DNA of 64,000 nucleotides from Lingula anatina (Eukaryota; Brachiopoda; Lingulata; Lingulida; Lingulidae): NCBI RefSeq assembly GCF_001039355.2, contig NW_019773959.1:14756-78755 (forward strand), read 5' to 3'. Within the stretch, counting starts at the first letter, position 1. Each line of letters opens with the position of its first letter. The position numbers and the translations under genes were made by a program. The notes beneath the pieces are model-generated. The model had not been told where the DNA came from. It ran no database searches and saw nothing but the letters and a program-made list of their open reading frames with translations. Of this stretch, positions 45,257 through 57,501 are shown piece by piece.

Positions 45257-47830
45257 ATGCCGTTCTAGATAATTGGCTTCTCTTTGCATGTTACTTGAAC
45301 TGTTACTATGATCTGGAAAAATACCCATCTAACTACTGTGACCCAGAAGCAAGTTTGATCTTTATTTTTATAGATGAAGCTATAGAATTTGTCTTAATAG
45401 GGCCTACTTTTTTGCGTATCGTTGACTCGATGTTAGGTATAAAGTTACATGTATACTGTTGATATCAATAGACCTACACATGTATATAAAAGCAGTATTT
45501 AGCCGTGCTAAGAATTCATTCTCTGAGAAAGGGGCACTATTCTTAGTGCCACCTTGCACTTCTGTGATGGCGTAATACACACTGTTAGAAGTTGTTAAGT
45601 AAAGTCTTTGGAGTTATAATTTATTGCAGCATTACTCAGAAGAAACATATGCTTTTAAGTTTTAACATAATATATTGGTTTTCACAATCGCTTTGGGAGC
45701 AGCAGCGCGCTGATACAATGTCAGAAGTTTACATGCAAAGGAGATGATAACGGGTGGTCGTTTAATGAAAGCAAAAAAAAAGTTATATAAGTAACCCACA
45801 TGTTTCGCGGATAGTTCGTTTGGCTAAACGAAATTGGTGAGAACTTTCTAAAACATTTGGTTTCAAGTAAAAGCTTATTAAACCTCAAAATGGTTTCGTC
45901 ATATACGAAGGATATGGTGAGTGTTCAAGTTGCCCACTTGATTACTGTCGCCGCTATACTGCAGTACTTCAGCACATGTTCTTGCAGGAAAAAAATATTC
46001 GCCAAGAAACTACTCAGGATGTTCCTTGCTCTTTGGATCAATAATGAAGTGATAGATTCCTAGTGTATAAGACTTGTTGATCGATATTTTCCTATTACAA
46101 GTCCTTGAATAGAATCATCCTAGATAACAGGCAAACAGAAGGGTCGGTGTTTTAGATGCGTTGAGAGCGGCAATTGTTTCAGAAAACGGCCATTTGGGAA
46201 ATATGTTCAACTGATTGATGAACCCATTACTGATTTACCGAATGCTTATGAACTATTCCTCCACGTCTTATTGCATATTTTTGTCATCTAGAGTCTCTAC
46301 TAAACTTAAAATAGTACTGCTTTGCATTCGGTAGTGCCATCATACTGATCATACAAGAAACTAATCCACCCAATAAGACATGCTTTAATCCCTGCTGTCT
46401 TCTAAACGAACGCGTCGAGAGAAACAAATCACTAATTAGAAGCCGCGCAGCTACATTATAAACCACAATATCAATTTTATCACCCATATAAGCACGCACA
46501 AATATAAATACTCCGAATGGCCTAGTAAGCAAGAGCAGTTCAGCAGAATTACAGAACTGCATTCAAAATACAGGTGTAATGTATCTCAAGCTATCTACCG
46601 GTACACTTGAATGAATCTAAGTTTAGATGTCAAATATCCGGTGCCATACATTGTATACCATCTATTATCCTAATCACGCTCAATTCTTGAGACGTGACTA
46701 AATCTGAACAACCTCTATTGAACGGTAGGATTATTTGATGCGTCGTTTAGTTCAATAAGCGTTCAGGAAGGCATAAGATAGAAATGTAAGAGCACGGATA
46801 CTCCCTGGTGACTGAAAAAAAGAAGACCTTTCTTCAAAAGCATTCAGATAATTTCATTTCCGTTCAACATCCAGAGTCCTGCCTCGTTGTTTAAAGAATC
46901 TTGTTTGTGAGTCGTTTAATAACCCAAATCATGGACTGGGGATTTCTTTCTTTTATACCATTTGCATTTGGATTGTGCTTGTTCCCGTAAAATAGAAATC
47001 CGTCTTACATCTTTTCTGTTTTTCTGACGGAAGAACTGCGTGTGAAGCAACGTTTCTGCTCTTCAGAAAAACAGGTTCGTTGCCTCATTACTTTAATTTA
47101 AACCTAGTAATGTTGGTGATTTAAGTTACAACTGATAATCACACCACCCATTTTTTCTCTTCTAAACTTTGTTTGAAATCTCTCGTGAAATAAAAATAAT
47201 AATGCAATAATCATTTGAATGTAGCTCTTATGATTTTCGGGCCAAGAGGACATTTGAACCAGAGGATGTTTTTGACGTTCTGACAAACTGTCCCCATCAT
47301 TAGAGAGTTTCGGTACGACGTTATTAACATATATGTAAATGTATTCTGGTATAAAGTCACTATTTCTGGCCAACTTCGACCCTTAGGCTATCTCGCGTCC
47401 TGTCAGTTTCCGAAGACGTTCTGAACGTGCAGTTAATTGCAGCAAGTGGGCAGTTTCATGTAGATGAATATTACAGATTTTTAACTGCTCTTTTTATCGT
47501 AAAAGATGGTCAATTTTATACAAAAAAAGTAATACTCGTAGCAAGTTTAACCATTTAAGAGACCTCGTGTGGTCATTTTTTTCAAAACGCCCTTGGAATC
47601 TTGTATGTGATTACCGTAACTCTAAAACATTTTGTTTTCCACAAACGAAATAGAATTGGCCCCACCATTAAACTTTTATTTTCGGAAGATAGGGTAGGGC
47701 AGAATCTCAAATTTGTCCTATCCAAACTACACGTGTAACACTCCTCAACATTATATTTCGGCCAACCTGTGGTTGGAGTTAAATGTTCAGTCGTTAATCA
47801 GAAGAAAAGGCAGAAGTGAATTTGGACAAA
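45257..47830. other. Intergenic, no gene seen
   Basis: This lies between the convergent receptor and C1q genes. Frames of up to 92 codons (46562-46284 minus) show no recognisable domains, and no repeats or RNA genes were identified. Confidence 0.4.
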
Positions 47831-47836
47831 TTTATT
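47831..47836 (-). terminator. Candidate poly(A) signal of the C1q gene
   Basis: AATAAA on the minus strand, 283 nt downstream of the C1q stop codon. It is the first canonical signal I see in that direction. Confidence 0.45.
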
Positions 47837-48118
47837 CAAAATCCTGATTAAATAAATCTTAGTGATTAAACAGCTAGGACGATTTTTATGCATAGAGTTT
47901 GAGGTTTGATATTTCAAACGCATTAACGATATGTTTATGTATTGCATTTATAAACAATAGTTCAACACGTAAAACGACAAAAGCATATTCGTGTCTCTTT
48001 AACTACTCCAAAAATGATAAGATTGGGGGATTAGCAGCTGAGTCTTTGACTGACGCAGGAGACGGTGCTTGCTGTAGTTCTTAATTGCCCCCCATATGAA
48101 ACCGGTAGTTAAAAAACT

Positions 48119-48420
48119 TTAATCATCAGGAAATAGTAAATACCCAGAGAAGGAACTATATCTCTGGCTGACAATAGCATCGTTATCGTTGTCTGCGTAG
48201 CTGACCAGTAGTTGCACCACTCCACCGGTACGGCAATGAAAGATCACGCTGTTTCCGCCGGAGTTGTGGTCGCCGTTGTTGATCACGGGAACGACCATCT
48301 TCGTATAGCCAAAGTAGACCAAGCTGACCTCAGTCCGCTTTTCAAAGTCCTTCGAGACGGATGAACTGACGAGATTGACCGTGAAAAAATACGTTCCACC
48401 CACTGGGCAAGAAAATACAC
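48119..48420 (-). CDS. C1q gene exon 3 (second half of the C1q domain)
   Basis: Preceded by CCATTTCAG on the minus strand. It encodes GVFSCPVGGTYFFTVNL, then FGYTKMVVPVINNG, VIFHCRTGGVVQLLV and SSFSGYLLFPDD, with TAA at 48121-48119. The CPVGGTYFF and FSGYLL motifs are the two best-conserved C1q signatures. Confidence 0.9.
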
Positions 48421-50755
48421 CTGAAATGGATAGGGAAAATGATAATTAGCTGTTGGAGTGCCAAGTCCCTGAGAAATGTCATCCGTTTACTCTACGAGCA
48501 CAAGGTAAAAGGCTAGTCGCTGAGAGTCTGACATTTATTTCTAATTTCCTCGGCAACCTACATTTGATATGATAGTGTATCACAAAAATGCAAATGTTAG
48601 GTTTCATTTCAGGGTGTTCGTCCTCAAAAATTTCATATATAAAATGATGCCCCTGTTCCACACCGACCACAAATTGCACGAACCGCCAAGAATTGATAAA
48701 TCCCATGGTTATTACTTTAATCGTGATAAATCCTTTAAGCTCTCAGCTCTTAAAATTCTTATTTATTCTCAGTCAATTATTGCAATTCTTGAGAGATCGT
48801 GAAATCGGCACAGAAGTTTCGAAACAGACTTCTATTTATCACCATTTGATGTTCATACTCCAGTTACAGATTCAGCATTATAGCTGCTTTCTGTTGAACA
48901 TCCATTTTGGAAGCGAAGCTAAAGCAGTGAAAAGATTTCTACCAGAAACGTGCAAAATTCCACGATTTCTCCTGATTTCTAAAATTTATCAATTCCTGGC
49001 GGTTCGTGGAATTCGTAGTCGGTGTGGAATAGGGGCATAAAGAAATTTATGTCATCTCGTTGATTAACTAAATTAATCAACGATTTATGCACCATCGACA
49101 CTGCTTCAAGTGTGTACATGCAGGATTTACGTGAATTTAGTTAATATGTCTGTGAATAACGGGGTTGAATATACCTGGTAAATCATAACGTGATATGAAT
49201 GATGGGGTTTCAAATCAAGCCGAGTTTCCAGTTTCACCTGGGTCCCGCTCTGGTCTTTTTTTTTTTTTTTTTTGCTTTTTTAGCCCTTTTCAAAGTTGGG
49301 AAAGGTTCATGATTAGTGTCCATCGTAAACTGTTGTAGCCTGTTATGATTGATTTTAAAGTGGTTGTTGAAGAACAGGCGAAAAAACTAAATTTGGTAAC
49401 ACCTTTTTTTCTTAAGTAATGACGCAGTAATTACGTTGTCTGGAAGGTTATACAACAGGATTTTCAGAGAATTAGATTCTATTATTAAACACGTTCATGT
49501 AGTCATAATCCATTACTCATTTGTATCTGATTATAGTGTAATTATTTTAATTACTTGTTATTGTAATTACTTGTTAAGCTATACCACTTTACACACGTTT
49601 TAAACCGATGTTAATGACAGCTACAGTAGAAACAGATCTAAAGACAAGCCTCTTAATACAATTAAAAGCAGAGGAAGAGACATATTTCACTATTCATTTG
49701 TATCTGGTAACAGTGATTCAGTAGGCCTAATTACGTGTCAAGGTATATCAACTTGGCACACGTTTTCCCGTAAATTTCATCTGTGGTATGAAACAGAATA
49801 ATAATCCTTTTGTAATCACTCTTCGAAGCGACTTCGAAAGCGTTTATATTATTTTTGTGTCAACTTGTTCAGGGTACTTGGTCAGATTTTAGAAGTTCTT
49901 GGGGAATGCTTGACCTACAGATCCGATGTCAGTGGGATTTGAAAAGCAACCAACAATGGCTAGATTTACCACGTCAAAGCTCGTTTTCCACTCATTTTCC
50001 AATCATTAACTGTTAACACCGTCTGTACAGGAAAACCGGCACACTTGACTCGTTCTTTGTGAACGTACCCGTATAGTGTTGCCTTGGTAAAAGAGTGCAT
50101 ATGTTTCCTATCTTGATTCCAAGTATATTGCCGGAACCACGCAAAAACCCTTTAATTTCGCTAAATTAATACTGATACTGGCGTCATATCGGTTATCACA
50201 TCATAATTTCTACACAGGAAAAGGCCTGCTGTAACCCAGTCGACCATTTATGATCATTAAGGGCAGAATGACTTCTCGGAGAGAAGTTAAGAACAAAAAG
50301 TGTCACGTGGGTGAAAAATTGTCCTGTCGTCTTCGGTCATCACAATAATTTCTACACAGGAAAAGACCTGCTGTAATCCAGTCGACCATTTGTGATCATT
50401 TACAGAATGACTTCCCGAAGAGAAGTTAAGAACAGAAAGTGTTGCGTGGGCGGAAAGTTGTCGTGTCGTCTTCGGTCATCACATCATAATTTCTACACAG
50501 GAAAAGGCTGCTGTAATCCAGTCGACCATTTGTGATCATTAATAGAATGACTTCTTGGAGAGAAGTTAAGAACTAAAAGTGTTACGTGAATGAAAAGGTG
50601 TCATGTCGTCTTCGGGGACGTACCGAGACATCTTGGATACGCAGTCAAGACCTACTGAGCTACGGATGAAGAACTAATGTACAGCTTGAGATTTGGTATA
50701 ATGGCACATTCTACCTATACGATTATTTTTGCAACTGAAACAATGCTTTGCAGCT

Positions 50756-50793
<38 letters not shown>

Positions 50794-53781
50794 AGATAGC
50801 CACATCAATAAGCCCCGAACATTAATGCCAAAGACCTTGTTAACTGGTCGGTAACCGAAGCTGGTTATTACAAGCTGCTCACCTAATACAAAATTTTAAA
50901 GCCTAGGTCCCAACCGAACGTACGGGCTGCTACGTGTGGTCTACGGCCAAAATAATGGGGCAAAAGTGGGAGTTCGTGCCTGAGCAGCACGTCCATCGTG
51001 CGACTTTTGGAGGACGTAGAAACTTATCACCAATTACTTACCGGACGCAAGGAACCTAAAAACCGTGTGTCCAAAACGTAGTTGGGCCCTAGGCTTTACA
51101 CGTGTACATCTGCACTTATTTACACCTGTTCCAAAAGAGCATACTGGTGAGTTGCTTAAAATGTTAATATTAAAATGATGAAAACGTCCCACTGTTTTTT
51201 TTAACATAAGACTACATGTAGTACGATACCTTGGTAATTTTTCTTTAAGGAATTTTAAAAAGTTTTTTTTTTACAATGCAGTGTGTCTCTCTGTGTTATG
51301 CCCCTATTTCACACAGACCACGAATCCCACGAATCGCCAGGAATTGACAAATTTCAGGATTCGTGGTTGAATCGTAATCAGGGCACAGCTTCCAGTTAAT
51401 AGTTATTTAAGGACATACACATATCTGTTCCAAGTCAGATCAAGTAGAAACAGATAATTGTTGCATTAATTCTATTGTTGCATTAATGCTATTCAACGCT
51501 TCTTGGCCTATGGATATGATAAGAAGCTATCGTATGTTTTCAATGATCCCTGAAATATAATTGCCTCGGCTGCATAGCTCGGGTAATATCCCGTACCAAT
51601 GAAAAACAGTCATGCCATGCACATGTTAATGCAAGGCATTGGCATATGATACAAGATTTGTTCAACTTTTGTATTTACATTGACTAAAGGTTTCCACTGG
51701 CCTGGCATGTAGACTCTACCCAGTAGGCCTACTATTAAACTGACTCAAGCAATATAGACACCGTTGTCTTTGAACCTAAGGATGGTTTTCGAAACTTAAT
51801 TCTTTTTTTTTTAAGCTATGACCTATATATCACATAAACGTGAATAAAGGCATTTGAGACGAAGTACTTGCTCAATTCTTCAGGAAACATTTTGAAATGA
51901 GGAAAAAAGGCTCACTGCACAAACTCATTTGCATGCAAACATTATTTGAATCACATGCATATATAGATATAATAAACCAGTGATATGAGCATTTTAGTAC
52001 ATTCGAGTACATGTGAGCGTACATGTGTGGAAGCGGGTGGTCCCGGTGATTTGTATAAAATTCTTTGTCCTTTTCTTGCAGATTTATACAAATTCTTATG
52101 GCCAAATATTCTATACACTCTGGCCTTCTATCACGAGCGTCACTTTTAGCTACATGTACACGTAACATTGGTCGGAAGACTGCGCGTTACATATACATAC
52201 GCTGTAGCGGAGGAGTAGAAAAATCGAAGGCTCATTAGGTTTACGAAGGATCATATGAATTAAAGCTAATCACTTCCTTTAAGAAAAGTATTGTTGCTAA
52301 TTAAGGTGTGAGTGAAAATGAAAACTTTGGTGTGATATCCGCAACCCATACAGTAGCTTATTTTTCAGACGAAAGGAAGAATTAATAAAACAAGCAGAAT
52401 TTGACAAGACTGGATGTTGTACGTGTAACATTGGTCGGACTCGGAAGAATGCGCATTACATATACATACGCCGTAGCGGAAGAGTGGAAAAATCGAAAGC
52501 TCATTAGGTTAACGAAGGATCATATGAATTTAAGCTAATCACTTCCTTTAAGAAAAGTATTGTTGCTAATTAAGGTGTGAGTGAAAATGAAAACTTTGGT
52601 GTGAGATCCGCAACCCATACAGTAGCTTCACACCTTCGACAATTTATTTTTCAGACGAGAGGAAGAATTAATAAAACAAGCAGAATTTGACAAGACTTGA
52701 TGTTATGTAAATCACCCACCTGTGTATGCATGGAAACCGTTGCCAACATTCGTCACCACTTCCTCAAATATGATGCCTTGTCCAATTCCCAGATTTTTGT
52801 AGTCATGCCGGAGCTTTGCAGAGAATGCGACTTTAGTGAGAGTGCGATTCCGACCTCTGCGTGCTTGCCCGACCACAAACGCTAAAGATGGAAAATGTTT
52901 GTTAGATTCCAACATATTGAAACTGAATCCATAAAAAAGAAAAAAAATCAGAATATGAAGTGCTTTCAAATGGCATGAGACTAGTGACGTGTAAGATGAC
53001 ATATTTTTTATAAACGAGCATATTGATACCATATCACGCACATCTTTTTATAGAACCTGTTTTTTTTTTTCGTTCTCATTGGTTCATTTCTATTTCTCTA
53101 ATCCATACATTTTCTTTTCTTTTTTCTCTTTTCTTTCCTGCATTCTCCCTGTTGTTGGAAGGATACGCCCTTGTTTAATAGTGAAATCGTGAAATTTTCA
53201 AATGAAAATTTTGATTGTTTTAAAAATATGTCTGTATTTTACCGATTTAAGATGTACATTATCAAAATGTAATTGGATATTAAAAGGAACTGCCAGCCAG
53301 AACATTCAGCGTGCGTTTAAAACTTAGCATGGGATCCAGAATGTACATATAAATCCATTGTGTTAAATGATCTAGACTATTCTTTTATTGCTTCGAGAGA
53401 GAGTGCATGTGAAAAGACTAGTAATATTCCAATTTTGAACTCCCACTTTTTTCTATTCATATATACTGTATTAATGTCTAAAGACACGTTAAATCCTTTT
53501 TAAGACATGTAATTACAGCTCTGTTTTAAGAAATGCAGTTTTGCGCGCCGTTAAAATATAAAGAATGCATGTTGTAGTACAATTTCCTTGCCTTCAGCCC
53601 AATATAGAAAAAGTAAGATTCAAAAACATATTCTTAGTAGAGCAATTTTGAGTATGGAAGTCTAGCTAGCGAGCGAACGAATGAGAGTCAAGTTTCGTAA
53701 GTAATATAAAATTATGAGAAAGAATTCTCGCCAAAATCCCAAGTATACTTTTATTCAGAATAAAATAAAGGAGATATAATT

Positions 53782-53825
<44 letters not shown>

Positions 53826-56800
53826 AGATATAAGAATAAGTTGAAGCACAATTACTGGTATATTAACAATAAAAAGATGGATAAAAGAGGAATAAAGACA
53901 CGTTCAGAGAGTCAGCTCATAAAGGAAATTTACAGGATGGATGTCTACACATTGCAAATTAAAAGTAGCTGCCATGCCGGACTGTCCTTTATCTGTTATT
54001 TTGGAAATATTCAGCTGTGAATATGGACAGCAAAATGAAAAAAGACTTAAATTAGTATTCATTTGTCTTTCATTGACATCACAAACGAGCATACAGAAGC
54101 GGACATTATCACGCAGCATTTGATTGATGACATAAGTTGACGAAAGTGAAAACTATCCTACGGCCATGGAAAGGATAGCGAGTATGAAAATTTAACTGTT
54201 TAAAAAATGTATACTTAACTATACTGAACTGTATATATCATAAGGAATAGATAAAGCAAGCATTTTTAGACGTTAGCCATAACACACATTACGGCTTTTG
54301 TGCCTGTTGAGAAGAAATAAAATAAACAACTCTGACTTAGCGTTATTTTGACGATCATGAGTGTTCATCCTTTTTTAGGTTCGATGACGTTAGCGGGAGG
54401 CGTAGGGGTGCGTGCGACCTGGTAGTTATGACTTTAAGCACACTATGTCACCCATTAAGCCATGTGCGCAGGCAAAAATGGCAGTAGGCCTATATAAGGA
54501 AAGATAACAATGGGACTATCAGATCAACAACACCTGAAGGAGAAAAAAACTCCAGTATTTGGATATCTCCGTATATCGAAGATACAGTAGTCCTGAATCG
54601 CTGGTGAACTTTGTACGAAAACTTATTAGCAGGAAAAATAGACAATAGACATGCGGTGCTGTTGTGGGCATTCGATAGATGAAGAAAGTTCGGAGCGACC
54701 AAAATATGAATTCAGCCCATTTCTGATCAACGCTTCTCTCATTTGTTTTGCTCTTGGAACGCTCTGTACATTGGCAGGAGTTGGTATAATACTGATCTCT
54801 GTACCAGGGACCGCTCTCGGACCTATTATTTTTTGTGGTGCCTTATTCTTATACCTTACTGGGATAATGATGTGTATTCGAGGAGGGGCTTGCAGTTACT
54901 GCTTGAAAAGTAAGCCTAATGATTATAACAGCGACAGTGACGAGACTAGTATGGCAAATAGCGACGAAGAGAGCGCTAATGAACATTCTGTATATATGAG
55001 GAGCGGTGTCTCGAATCCATCCTTTGTAGCGATAGATACTACTTCCGATGGCGGTCTAGTATTCTGCCAGTCGGATCTCCAACAAAGAATCTTCATTCTT
55101 TTCAACGGAAATGGCATTGGTAATGTTTATACCACGAGAGACCTCAGCCTAGACTTTAACACTGCTGTTAAGACTGGAAAAACACCCGAGTACAATCGGC
55201 AGTCTTCTTTACAATCGGTGGTCTCTCTGTACGGAACAACAGAAAATGACATTCCACCAAAGTATGAGGAAACTGTGTGTCAAACAGATGTAAAAACAAG
55301 CAAGGGCTGTGATGCACATGCGATTACAACGTAAATAACTCGGGTCTAGTGAAAGTGTATTGGGCCTTTCCTTTTATTTGCCAAAAGTTGCCGAGATATC
55401 AACTAACTACATCGACATTTATGAAAATTATGTAAGGAATTATATATTCTGGCATAGGGCCTACATGTACCGTGTGAAGGGTACTTAATACTGTTATTGG
55501 TCCGGACATAAGAGGGACATAATTTTTTTCTCATTCAGCCTTTCATACATTCATTCAGAGGCACAGAAAAAAATGACAGCATTATTTCTTGAAATGTTAT
55601 TTTCATCCAGAACTGCAAGTCATGATGGGTGCCTCGGTTGTTTACATTTGTTTTTCCATTTATCTAAGAGGAGACATTAGGAGGTCTTTATCCAGTCATG
55701 GTTCGGTGCGGCTCATTTGGGTAATGGCCCTTTCGCTGCACCTTTGGTGCAGATACGATCGAAGCAAGCGTTACTTGTCCCTCCTTTGAGTGCAAGACCA
55801 GCCCTTTAATGGGGAGTTAATGTCTAGTGCTGGTGACTTGACAAAATGTATTGCCTGATGAGGTGAAAACGTATGTGTGCACCTGTACTGTAGACAACCA
55901 AAAATAATAGACAACCAAAGACCTAAATTTCATGATAACTTCTACCTTTATTTGCAGTTAATATGTACAAGAAATTGGGATTACGTATCTTTCAGTTTTT
56001 TTTTTCTACTTTTTTACATACCGTGTTGTTTGTTTCTGTATGAATGCACGTATAAATCTAAACACAAGCATATATATTTTTGTTCGTTGGGTTGTTTAAC
56101 GCGATTTAAAGCATGGCTACTTTCCGACTGAGACGACTGAATCTTGCATGTTAACGATGTTAAGGAGCCTGGATTCTAACTTAATGATCCAAGTAGAAAC
56201 GACCACAAAGCAAACCACAGAATATGTTAGCAGAGGAATTTTCCGTCCTGAAAAATCGATTATCTCATGAAATTATCCCCCGAGTTTATTCATATTTATT
56301 TACTTATTTAAGACCCAGCCTCCCCTTACCATATTCAGTAAAAATAAAGAATTTTCGATAATGATAACAGGCAATGATTCATCGTATTGATTAAGAATAA
56401 GGATACATATCTCTCTAAGGTGAGACCAAATCGACCAAATCACGTTACAGTATGGTTCATTACTCCCGCTGACTACTACTTAATGTCTTACAGCACGCAA
56501 ATTGGGCAGGATGTTAACCCAGATTTTTCAAATGTATCTTCCATCATTTAAGCGTTGACCCGACGGTAGGCCATTCCTTATGACGTTTGTCTCGAAAAAA
56601 GACAAATACAGATGACTATTTCCTGAGAGGCATCTGGCTCTATGAATAACATTTAGCGTTAATGATTGGTTTATTATTCTTTTAAGATGAAGTTCTTCTT
56701 GGCTTAACTTGACCTTATCACTTTCTTTTGTGTTAAGAGGACGCTAATCATGGAGAAAATGAAAGAGCCAAATAAGGGGAATTAACGATAATGCAATTCC

Positions 56801-56983
56801 ATAACGATTTTAAGGGTGTGGACCCAAATAATGAGCCCCATTAGAACGTGAAGACGGCCCTTTCAGGTAACCTCTTGCTTACACCATATTAAGACGTCCA
56901 TTATTTAAATTGATCTTACCTAAACTCAACAACAGAATCGCCAACGGAGCAACCTTCTTCAAGTTGATCCTGATGGTAGCCAT
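48119..56983 (-). CDS. Secreted C1q-domain protein, three coding exons, 175 aa
   Basis: A secreted globular-head C1q protein without a collagen stalk. Such proteins act as trimeric pattern-recognition or extracellular signalling molecules in invertebrates; the function here is inferred. Coding exons on the minus strand: 56983-56920, 52881-52720 and 48420-48119, all GT/AG, both introns phase 1, totalling 528 nt. Residues 1-28 form a signal peptide (MATIRINLKKVAP, then AILLLSLAFVVGQA). A basic RRGRNRT segment with a sequon at N33 follows. The C1q fold runs from about 38 to 175: KVAFSAKLRH, GIIFEEVVTNVG, AYTGGVFSCPVGGTYFF, CRTGGVVQLLV and the closing SSFSGYLLF. The domain is full length. Intron 1 (about 4 kb) holds an antisense intronless gene, and intron 2 (about 4.3 kb) is rich in repeats. 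Naming beyond C1q-domain-containing is not possible. Confidence 0.88.
48647..49038. mobile_element. MITE, 392 bp, with ~60-bp inverted ends
   Basis: The left end is ATGCCCCTGTTCCACACCGA and the right end, reverse-complemented, is ATGCCCCTATTCCACACCGA. Pairing continues inward through CACGAACCGCCA-GAATTGA. It lies in C1q intron 2 and is non-coding. Open frames inside it are incidental. One end of a relative lies at 51297-51376. Confidence 0.8.
49250..49274. repeat. Poly-T tract
   Basis: A T-run (about 49256-49273) within C1q intron 2. Confidence 0.7.
50197..50620. repeat. Three tandem ~140-bp copies in C1q intron 2
   Basis: Copies begin near 50197, 50341 and 50480. Each carries TAATTTCTACACAGGAAAAG, CCAGTCGACCATTT, GAGAAGTTAAGAAC and TGTCGTCTTCGG. 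They differ by scattered substitutions. Confidence 0.88.
50756..50789. repeat. Poly-T tract
   Basis: An uninterrupted T-run of about 33 bp in C1q intron 2. Confidence 0.85.
50898..51097. mobile_element. 200-bp MITE related to the 9943-10846 element
   Basis: The left end is AAAGCCTAGGTCCCAACCGA, continuing ACGTACGGG. The right end is the inverse of AAAGCCTAGGGCCCAACTAC. The left terminus matches that of the Harbinger-like element (AAGCCT-GGTC-CAACCG--CGTACGGG). It has no coding content. Confidence 0.7.
51297..51376. mobile_element. Solo end of the ATGCCCCTATT MITE family
   Basis: ATGCCCCTATTTCACACAGA followed by CGAATCGCCAGGAATTGA matches the terminus of the element at 48647-49038. No matching opposite end is present. 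Confidence 0.6.
52158..52705. repeat. Direct duplication of ~260 bp next to C1q exon 2
   Basis: Copies at about 52158-52420 and 52421-52705 share GTAACATTGGTCGGA, AAAATCGAA-GCTCATTAGG, CTAATCACTTCCTTTAAGAA, GGTGTGAGTGAAAATGAAAA and CAAGCAGAATTTGACAAGAC. The second copy has an extra CTTCACACCTTCGACAA and ends about 15 bp from the splice donor of exon 2. Confidence 0.88.
52720..52881 (-). CDS. C1q gene exon 2 (first half of the C1q domain)
   Basis: Preceded on the minus strand by TTTTCCATCTTTAG and followed by donor GTGGGT. It encodes FVVGQARRGRNRTLTK, then VAFSAKLRHDYKNLG and FEEVVTNVGNGFHAYT. AFSA and the N-G-x-Y/F-TG pattern are C1q hallmarks. Enters and leaves in phase 1. Confidence 0.87.
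53786..53821. repeat. (GA)n microsatellite
   Basis: About 36 bp of GA in C1q intron 1. Confidence 0.95.
54491..54499 (+). promoter_or_regulatory. TATA box of the nested gene
   Basis: TATATAAGG lies 152 bp before the ATG at 54651, leaving room for a 5' UTR of about 120 nt. It is the only such box in the region upstream of this intronless frame. Confidence 0.45.
54651..55334 (+). CDS. Intronless two-pass membrane protein with PPxY motif (227 aa), nested antisense in C1q intron 1
   Basis: I do not recognise this as a named family. The 227-codon frame has an in-frame TAG 12 nt before the ATG, so the start is firm. Residues 3-5 are CCC, a likely acylation cluster. TM1 spans about 24-51 (INASLICFALGTLCTLAGVG...) and TM2 about 55-76 (ALGPIIFCGALFLYLTGIMM), separated by a four-residue SVPGTA-type turn, so both termini should face the cytosol. 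A long hydrophilic C-terminus follows, with an acidic Ser patch (DSDETSMANSDEES) and PPKY at 202-205, the PPxY class of ligand for WW domains of NEDD4-type ubiquitin ligases. The architecture resembles small vertebrate TMEM adaptors. Its codon content and length make a chance frame unlikely, although transcription is not shown. It lies wholly within the 4-kb intron 1 of the minus-strand C1q gene. Confidence 0.72.
   Translation: MRCCCGHSIDEESSERPKYEFSPFLINASLICFALGTLCTLAGVGIILISVPGTALGPIIFCGALFLYLTGIMMCIRGGACSYCLKSKPNDYNSDSDETSMANSDEESANEHSVYMRSGVSNPSFVAIDTTSDGGLVFCQSDLQQRIFILFNGNGIGNVYTTRDLSLDFNTAVKTGKTPEYNRQSSLQSVVSLYGTTENDIPPKYEETVCQTDVKTSKGCDAHAITT
55335..56919. other. Remainder of C1q intron 1, no gene seen
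   Basis: Holds the presumed 3' UTR of the nested gene. I see no AATAAA close to its stop. No other gene or repeat is supported. Confidence 0.4.
56920..56983 (-). CDS. C1q gene exon 1 (signal peptide)
   Basis: A 64-nt coding part from ATG (56983-56981) to donor G|GTAAG. It encodes 21 residues with two lysines followed by a hydrophobic core (VAPLAILLLSL), a clear signal peptide. It was found by looking for a start whose phase fits exon 2, and the join completes Ala22. Confidence 0.78.
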
Positions 56984-57499
56984 GTCCACAATGTAGCGTG
57001 CAAATAGTTTAGACTTAACTCTTAGAAAAACCTCCTCTCAGGCTCCACGGTTGGCGAATCCGCACATGTTTTCAATTTACACGCAAGCACATATCTAACA
57101 GAAAAGATGTGTTTTCTCAACATCGGGGGTTATTTATAAGCCTTAACAGAGTTCCTACATTAATTAACAGACATAACAGATATAATGCTGCCTAAGAGAA
57201 GCTTAAATAATATTTTGATAGACTGTTTCTGACAGTTAGCAATTCTAGCTAGATGCCAAAGGAGAAGTACTTGTTTGCTGAAAAAATGGGCAACACATGA
57301 AACTGGGACTTAAAACTGAAAATACAAGCTAGTAATTTTTCACATAGACAAGGATGTTTTTTTGGTTATTATTTGTCTATTGCCAACCCTTTTGATTAGA
57401 TACTGTGAAAAAGGATACGACACAAAAAAAATCAATATTTATTTTATAATGTTTTTATTTCTTTATTGATACAAGCACAACGGCTATGATATAACAATG

Positions 57500-57501
<2 letters not shown>

